Shown piece by piece: positions 58,012 to 64,000 of a DNA stretch of 64,000 bases. Both the position numbers and the translations under genes were made by a program. The first letter of the stretch is position 1, and the number at the start of each line of letters is the position of its first letter. The notes beneath the pieces are model-generated. The model ran no database searches and had not been told where the DNA came from. It worked only from the letters and a program-made list of their open reading frames with translations. The DNA is from Lojkania enalia (taxonomy: Eukaryota > Ascomycota > Dothideomycetes > Pleosporales), in assembly GCA_010094045.1 (NCBI GenBank), contig ML986580.1, positions 574,059 through 638,058 of the forward strand, read 5' to 3'.

Positions 58012-59393
58012 ATGGCTCCATCAGCTTTGGCCGACATCTATCCAATCCCAGCTCGGCACTACTCCAAAGCTGCTACCATCCAAGCTACCGTCTTGCATGG
58101 GCCAAGGGACTTGCGGCTCGTATGTATTGCCCGTCCCGTTCACTACATCCCACACGTTTCCGCTTCCGTGGGGGTTTCTGCGTCGAGCGTACAAGCTTAA
58201 TGATCCACTAGGAAACTCGATCTATTTCGGACCCTGCACCGAATGAACTCCAAATTGCTATCAAGGCTACTGGCGTCTGCGGTAGCGATGTCTCCTACTA
58301 CAAAAACTTCCGTAATGGCGATCTCCAAGCCGTGATGCCGCTATCTCTTGGGCATGAGTCTGCCGGTATTGTCGTAGCTGTCGGTGAAGCAGTCACTGGC
58401 TTCCAGATTGGTGAACGAGTGGCATTGGAGGTCGGTGTGCCGTGTGACAATTGTCGGTCGTGTCAGCGAGGTCGATATAACCTTTGCCCTGGGATGAGGT
58501 TCCGAAGTAGCGCCAAGTCTGTCCCTCATTACCAGGGAACGCTCCAGGAACGCATCAATCATCCCGCGAAATGGTGCCACAAGTATGTCTTGCATAACCT
58601 TCTGAAAAGCAATGCGAGCTGATAGCCTAGTCTAGGATTCCCTCGCATGTCTCGTTAGAGTCTGCTGCACTTTTAGAGCCTCTCTCGGTCGCCATCCACG
58701 CGACCCGGAGAGCCTCACTAGAACAGGGAGATACTGCCGTTGTCTTTGGTGCAGGAACCGTTGGTTTACTGGTAGCTGCAATGGCTAAAATGTCTGGCGC
58801 CACAACCGTCCTGATCGCCGACATCGATAGTGGTCGTGTGAATTATGCCCTGCAAAACGGCTTTGCGACAAAAGGCTACATTGTTGGAGCGAGAAGGCAC
58901 TTAAATGACACTTCAGAGAAACTTGCTGTCGCAAAAGAGATTTCTGAGGACATTATGCACTATGCTTCGCCGAACGATCCTGACTTCGAGGGTGCAGATA
59001 TCACTTTCGATTGCACCGGAAAGGAAATCTGTATGCAAGCTGGCCTATATGTGAGTTTCAAATATCTCTCTATGGAGCACCCATCTTACTTATATTCTAA
59101 AGGCAACAAGACCAGGCGGAAAGCTTGTTATGGTCGGCATGGGTACTCCCATACAAACCCTTCCCATGTCGGCTTCACACTTGAAAGAGATAGATATTAT
59201 CGGGATTTTCCGCTATGCTAACACTTATCCCACCGGAATCAAGATTCTTTCCTCTGGCGTGCTCCCGAGTCTTGACAACATGGTGACACATCGTTTCAAA
59301 GGCCTCGCCGCCGCCAAAGAGGCATTCGAAGTTGCTGGCAAAACAGTCGACAAAGACGGCAAACTCGTCCTGAAGGTACTTGTAGAGTCCTAG
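58012..59393 (+). CDS. Zinc-dependent polyol dehydrogenase (sorbitol/xylitol dehydrogenase family)
   Basis: Four exons, 58012-58119, 58212-58582, 58636-59050 and 59103-59393, give 394 aa. The medium-chain zinc enzyme signature is complete: catalytic-site C59 in ATGVCGSDVSYY, H84-E85 in LGHESAG, and the structural zinc Cys at 114, 117, 120 and 128 (VPCDNCRSCQRGRYNLC). The coenzyme motif is GAGTVGLLVA, with ADIDSGRV as the acidic NAD-type end of the second strand. ESAALLEPLSVAIHA and FRYANTYPTGIKILSSG are typical of sorbitol, xylitol and arabinitol dehydrogenases. It would oxidise a sugar alcohol to a ketose with NAD in the cytosol. The exact substrate is open. Introns are 92, 53 and 52 bp. Confidence 0.9.
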
Positions 59394-60330
59394 GTCTCTT
59401 ATGACTTCTAATTCATCTAAACGATGACCCTAATTTTTTACGGCTTTGGTCGTCTTCATCCTATTCTACTTCCTACTCACACTATGACGAGATATGAGAT
59501 AGATAAGATTTAGAGAGTATCGGTTAGCGGACATGAACCGATCGGTCCGGCGTCTGGCAATTGTTCTTAGGGACACTTGGGAATGATGAGAGATACCAAA
59601 TGGAGAGTTTCGGTTTCGTTTGAGGGAAATAGAGGAGCAATTAGCGTTTTAATATTTCAAAATTTTCGGTTGAAAGTCGAGCAGAATCAGCACAATAATA
59701 TGGGCGACAATCCATTCTCTCCTATCATCTGTCTTTGCGTTTTCCAGAAGGATGTGAGAGTCTTGCCACTAAGCTATTGGTCGATCTTATCAGTGTCCGC
59801 CAAGTGGCGCCTTTAGTATGTGGGCAGCCGGGGATTACGGATAGACCATTCCGATGCATGTCGACGATGATAGAAAACGTTTTATCAATATGACACGCTC
59901 ACATTCCCGGTCAAGGGAATTGATTTGCCTTAGCTCATGACTAGGGTCTATAGCTGCCGGGAAAAGGAAGAGCTGGGTGAATGAGTTGCGGATCGAGTCT
60001 CCCATGCGAATCCGGAAGTTCGGCTATAGTTCCAGCATCTTCCCAATATCTTTGTATTAACGACTACGTGAGCCGATGTGAGGGGAGAGTTCAATGGCTG
60101 ACGATCACTTTCCCCTTATGTTGACATCTGCACGTGGAAACCACATGAGCGGATCATTAGTTTTACCGAAACCCCGACCTGGCGGAAAGCCGCGAAGATC
60201 ATGCCAAGCCTCACTGCCTAATCGACAAGTTCCCCACTCGAAGCCTTGACTTCACCAACAAGCTCTCAATTCCTCCTCTCTACTGCTCATACATAAGCCT
60301 TCGCTCTGTAAACGAAGGCCGACCGCGAAT
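59394..60330. other. Intergenic, nothing recognised
   Basis: Between the polyol dehydrogenase and CsnF. Only short frames. The CsnF promoter is expected in the last few hundred bases. Confidence 0.5.
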
Positions 60331-61745
60331 ATGGCGGAGTCATCAAATCCGCTTCTCTCAACTGCCCGCGCTTCCGACACTAGCCCCACCATACAGCTCC
60401 ATCCACTTGTGCTTCTTACGATTTCGGATACTATCACGCGACATACACTACGACAGCAGAAGGGACCAGTAGCCGGGGCAATCTTAGGTCAGCAGAATGG
60501 CCAGGAAATCACAATGGAGGTCGCCTTTCAGGCAAAATTGAAGCAGACCGATGCAGGGGAGGTTGTTTTGGATGATGAATGGTTCAACAAGCGGTTAGAT
60601 GACTGTATGCTTCGAAATTCCTCTAAACTTATTTCCCAAAACCCAATGTCTCAGTTTCTTAAAACGTTGGAAGTAATGATGTGCTAGTTAAGGATGTTCA
60701 TAAACAACCACAACTCGACCTTGTCGGCTGGTTCTCGCTCGGGCCCACAACTGGTCCGCAACCGCACCATCTTCCCATCCATACGCGGATTTCCGAGCTG
60801 TATACCGAATCACCAATCCTCTTCCTATTCCACCCGGCGGATGCCCAGTCAGAAGCTACTGCAGCGGGCAAGCTACCGCTCACCCTCTACGAATCGGTTT
60901 TCGAAGCTCCAGACGGCAAGGCTATGGACATTGATGGCGTCACACAATCTAGGCCGCTGAAATTCAAGGAGCTAGTGTACAGCATTGAGACTGGTGAGGC
61001 GGAGATGATCGGCGTGGATTTTGTGGCACGGGGTGGTGGGAATGCAACAGCAGTTGAGGGCACTGCGGCACCAGCGCCAAAACCAGACGCTAGCAAGCCC
61101 GACGAAGAGAAAGGCAAGAAAAGCAAGGGAAAGCAGAAGGAGAAAGCCAAAGAGGAGGTCATTGATGAATCGGTAGTATTAAGCCCAGAGGACGACGAAA
61201 GTAAAGTCCCAAAACCATTTGCCTAATGTAATTCTTGAAGCTGACAATAAGTAGTTTTGTCAACGCTCACAGCAAAACAAAATGCAATTCGCATGCTCTC
61301 GCGGCGCATATATCTCCTCCGCGCCTATCTCGCCTCGCTCCCGCCATCTTACCTCTCTGATCCGTCGCTTCCCCTCAGTCCCTCGCCCGACACCTCGCAC
61401 CCGCTTCCCTTGAACCACCCCATCCTCCGTAGCATCTCCGCAATGCTGTCCCGCATCAACATCCTTGCGCCCCCGGGTGCCACTGCCTTCACGCTAGAGT
61501 CCCATCAGGAGTCCTCTGACGTCCAGCTCATCACCCTCCTCTCCTCAATCACAAACTCCGTCTCCGCAGCCAAGGATTTCGGACGCAAGAGCTACATTGT
61601 CGAGAACGCGAAGCATCAGGGGCGGAAGGGCGGCATTGGTATGCTGATGGGCGACTCGGCGTATGGTGCGAGTGGTATCGTGGAGGGCGTAATGGGCGGT
61701 GGTGGGAATGGCGGGCGGGGCTTTGCGAATGAGAGGTGGGGATAA
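60331..61745 (+). CDS. csnF: COP9 signalosome subunit 6 (CsnF), MPN domain
   Basis: Three exons, 60331-60604, 60688-61200 and 61255-61745, give 425 aa. The MPN domain spans about 20-200: IQLHPLVLLTISDTITRH, GAILGQQNGQEITMEVAF, FKDVHKQPQLDLVGWFSLG and ESPILFLFHP. The HxH of the metalloprotease (JAMM) site is absent after GWF, so the subunit is non-catalytic, as CSN6 always is; it pairs with the active CSN5. The complex removes Nedd8 from cullins. A Lys/Glu/Ala-rich linker follows at about 225-265, then the C-terminal helices (LTAKQNAIRMLSRRIYLLRAY) that join the CSN helical bundle. The tail is Gly-rich. Introns are 83 and 54 bp. Confidence 0.93.
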
Positions 61746-62374
61746 GATGCCTAGTTTCGTCTTTATGTTCGCGGAAGTCTGCCCAGTGGGTTGCTAACGT
61801 GGGGTTTTGAAGGCCTCGAGTGTCCTACGCTGACCTTTCCTAAGTTCTATGTCGGACTTGCTGATCCTCCCAGATGGTAGCCCGGTAACCCGATATGAAG
61901 TCTATCGTGTAGAAAGAAGCTTGGCGGAAGGAATGGCATCGCTACGTATGGGTTTTTTGGGGGAACAAGACATGGAGCATGCGGATCGGATGTGCATTCT
62001 AAGCATATGCTGCGAACAAGTCTCCTGATGATCGGTGAAGATTAGCATGGCAGTGAGACAATTAGATACCACTTTTCACATCACTGGGGATGGTGTGGAT
62101 TTGGTGGGTTGATGTGTGAAGTTTGTTATTGTACAAATGGTGAGCTGGAGGAACGTATTCGGGAACTGGAAGAAGACAAGCCTAAATCCAACCGACCAAC
62201 TCCAGAACTCTTTTATCTGCGTTTGTATACCCCAGTGCCCGTACAATACCACCAACCCACCACAAAGCCAAGAAGTCGTTCCTCTACCCTCCTCTCCCCA
62301 ACTCAAACAAAAGCCCTTCTCCTCAATCCCAAGCACTGCTCCCCCACATTACCCCCGAACCGTCCACCCATCTA
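61746..62374. other. Convergent 3' region, nothing recognised
   Basis: Between the stop codons of CsnF and the 477-aa gene. The plus frame 62109-62378 is unconvincing. Confidence 0.5.
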
Positions 62375-63808
62375 CTAGGGTACTAGATACCTCGGATCCT
62401 CAATCCTGCGCCCCTGCAACGACAAATTATCCATCTGCCGAGCCTCCAGCCTGCATACGACGAGCCACTCCTTGTAATACATGTCCGGATCCGAGGGCTT
62501 GATGGCCTGGAGGTGGAGGCGTAGTTGGTCGAAGGGGGAGAGGCGCCTGCGGCGTGGGGGTGAGGGTGGGGGTGGAGGGGGGTCGGAGGGGCCGTCTGTC
62601 CAGAGGGGTGGGTGAGGGGAAGGATGGGATTGTGATGGTGGTGGGACGGATTTGTTGTTGGGTGGTTTGGGGGAAGAGGAGAGGGAGAGGATGTGAGGGA
62701 GGGTGTGGATTGAGGGGGAGAATTGGGCCAGGAGTTGGGGATTGGTTTGTGGGTGGTTGGGAGAATGTAGGCTTGACGATTTGTCGTGAATTTGTGCTTG
62801 TTCGTATTGGCTGGACAGTTCACCATTGCCGTGGACTTGTTGGTTAGAGGTCGCAGCGTATGCATGTGCCTCACAGAAGTCGGTCGAGGCAAGCCGAACC
62901 GATTTGGAATGCGTAGGTGAAGTCCCCAGTGCTTCTGGTTGCTCTTCGGCGGAAGTGATGAATTGCAAATTGGCCTGGAGCACAGGCGCGGGGCCAATCG
63001 TGTCCCAGAACAGTTCTACTGCTTTCTTGATTTGTGTCTTCTTCAGTGTATCATCTTGGAATCCACTACTCTCCTTTTTCGAGTCCCAGCTCGCTGCAGG
63101 ATCTGCAAATATCTCAAATCTAGTGTTCCAATCGCTCGATGCAGAATCAAATTCAAACCCAGAATCGAATCCGTTAAAAGCGGAATCGGCAGTGTCACAT
63201 GCATCATTCTGAGAAACGAATTCCTGAGGTACCCAGTCCTCGTCGAGGTTGTCCAGCGGGTGATCGTACGTGCCCGTCCACGTAACTGGATACCCGAAAG
63301 AATTCAGCTCAGGCGCACCACCCCGGTTATCCTCTACCTTTGAAACGGGCTCATCTTTTCCTTCTCCATCCTCTATATTTATTTCCTCGGGCAGGACTTC
63401 GCGTGCTAGCGGCGACTTCCCGCGAACTTTTGTTCCCATCTGAGCCTTCCCCACATCTTTTGGGTCGGATGGTGGAAAGATGCAGCGGGCATCCCATGTT
63501 GCTACATCGCGCTCATACTCCAGTTTCCCGACCAGTTCAGCAATTTCTTCGGCCCCCACAATTCCTTGGTCCTTTAAATGAGCTAAGAAGAGCCTCGCAC
63601 ACTCCAATCGATGGTCCCAAGACGTTTCCCATACATTCCGTTGGCAGGATCCGCAGACGCACGAGATGTTGATGGTCAGAAACACGTCGGCCGAACAAGC
63701 CACCGTCTTGCCTGAGCGGCTCTGTTTATGAAAGGTCCCGCCGCACATGGATAACCGCAATTTCACGTGATGTCTGCACTGGAAGCGGAAGCAGATAGTT
63801 TTGCACAT
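62375..63808 (-). CDS. Uncharacterised fungal protein with Cys-rich N-terminus, 477 aa
   Basis: Single long open frame with ATG at 63808 (MCKTICFRFQCRHHVKLR). The first 70 residues hold nine Cys and several His (CRHH, MCGGTFHK, CVCGSCQRNVW) and could bind zinc. A helical, charged segment follows (CARLFLAHLKDQGIVGAEEI). Residues about 110-300 are acidic and disordered. The part from about 320 is rich in Pro, Ser and His (PPPPPPSPPRRRR), and the end is basic and Leu-rich (FDQLRLHLQAIKPSDPDMYY). I do not recognise a named domain. It is one of the longest frames in the window without a known role. Overlapping frames in the Pro-rich part are shadows. Confidence 0.7.
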   Translation of the reverse strand: MCKTICFRFQCRHHVKLRLSMCGGTFHKQSRSGKTVACSADVFLTINISCVCGSCQRNVWETSWDHRLECARLFLAHLKDQGIVGAEEIAELVGKLEYERDVATWDARCIFPPSDPKDVGKAQMGTKVRGKSPLAREVLPEEINIEDGEGKDEPVSKVEDNRGGAPELNSFGYPVTWTGTYDHPLDNLDEDWVPQEFVSQNDACDTADSAFNGFDSGFEFDSASSDWNTRFEIFADPAASWDSKKESSGFQDDTLKKTQIKKAVELFWDTIGPAPVLQANLQFITSAEEQPEALGTSPTHSKSVRLASTDFCEAHAYAATSNQQVHGNGELSSQYEQAQIHDKSSSLHSPNHPQTNPQLLAQFSPSIHTLPHILSLSSSPKPPNNKSVPPPSQSHPSPHPPLWTDGPSDPPPPPPSPPRRRRLSPFDQLRLHLQAIKPSDPDMYYKEWLVVCRLEARQMDNLSLQGRRIEDPRYLVP

Positions 63809-64000
63809 TGCGTACTGGCCGCCGTGGTAAGTGCAAGGAGTCCCTTTTTATGTGCAAGACGTGTGATTCGAAAATCTCGTTAATAAGCTAATTAAGGTTG
63901 CTAGAGAAGAAAAGACTGATGTTCCGAAGACTGGAATATGCAAGAGGTGTATTGAAATTTATGAAATACCTACCGCACAAGATCCAAGTATTAGCAACGT
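63809..64000. other. Right edge, upstream of the 477-aa gene
   Basis: AT-rich leader or promoter DNA; no feature was seen before the window ends. Confidence 0.5.

Noticed and set aside
62383..62997. Second minus-strand frame of 204 aa
   Set aside because: Lies in the Pro/His-rich part of the 477-aa frame; low-complexity DNA keeps several frames open.
1..64000. CRISPR array, bacterial operon or phage elements
   Set aside because: No spaced direct repeats were seen, and the gene structure is eukaryotic throughout.

Overview
The window looks like nuclear DNA of a filamentous ascomycete (Pezizomycotina). The protein-coding genes carry many short introns, mostly about 50-70 bp, with GT..AG ends and CTAAC/CTGAC-like branch sites. 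The gene set includes ApsA/Num1, the COP9 signalosome subunit CsnF, fungal Pol IV, a GPI-type secreted protein and a fungal FucP-like sugar transporter. Several AT-rich blocks hold coding remnants broken by frameshifts and by stops of the CAA>TAA and CAG>TAG kind, as repeat-induced point mutation (RIP) would leave. I cannot name the species.

Layout. 1-1,280: decayed minus-strand gene, cut by the left edge. 1.9-17.7 kb: dense housekeeping block with CWC24 (-), apsA (+), ISY1 (+), CCT8 (-) and coronin (+); a broken gene sits at 14.2-14.9 kb. 18.8-33.3 kb: accessory and metabolic genes: a small GPI-type secreted protein (+), a FucP-like MFS transporter (+), a 99-aa orphan (+), a SNF2-helicase pseudogene in an AT-rich block, an SDR (-), a secreted GMC oxidoreductase (-), a disordered protein (-) and an alpha/beta hydrolase (+). 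34.4-36.5 kb: family-X DNA polymerase (pol4, -). 36.5-43.2 kb: gene-poor and AT-rich; it includes a diverged copy of the pol4 5' end and upstream region. 43.3-45.3 kb: a cysteine-free secreted protein with dibasic sites (+) and ATG3 (-). 45.7-50.4 kb: a 2OG-Fe(II) oxygenase pseudogene and gene-poor DNA. 50.4-52.4 kb: PHF5A/RDS3 (-) and a pinin-like gene (+), head to head. 53.5-63.8 kb: epoxide hydrolase (+), polyol dehydrogenase (+), CsnF (+) and a 477-aa unknown (-), with 2.7 kb of unexplained DNA before the dehydrogenase.

How the genes fit together. Four genes act in or near the spliceosome (CWC24, ISY1, PHF5A, pinin). ApsA and coronin serve nuclear positioning and the cortex/actin. CCT8 folds actin and tubulin. 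ATG3 and CsnF belong to ubiquitin-like pathways. The redox and sugar genes (transporter, SDR, GMC, polyol dehydrogenase, epoxide hydrolase) are scattered and lack a backbone synthase, so I do not call a biosynthetic cluster. I see no clear new system. The best leads are the duplicated pol4 5' region, the dibasic-processed secreted protein, the PHF5A/pinin bidirectional promoter and the tandem repeats of ApsA. Splice sites were placed by eye from frame continuity and family conservation; exon coordinates are in the entries.
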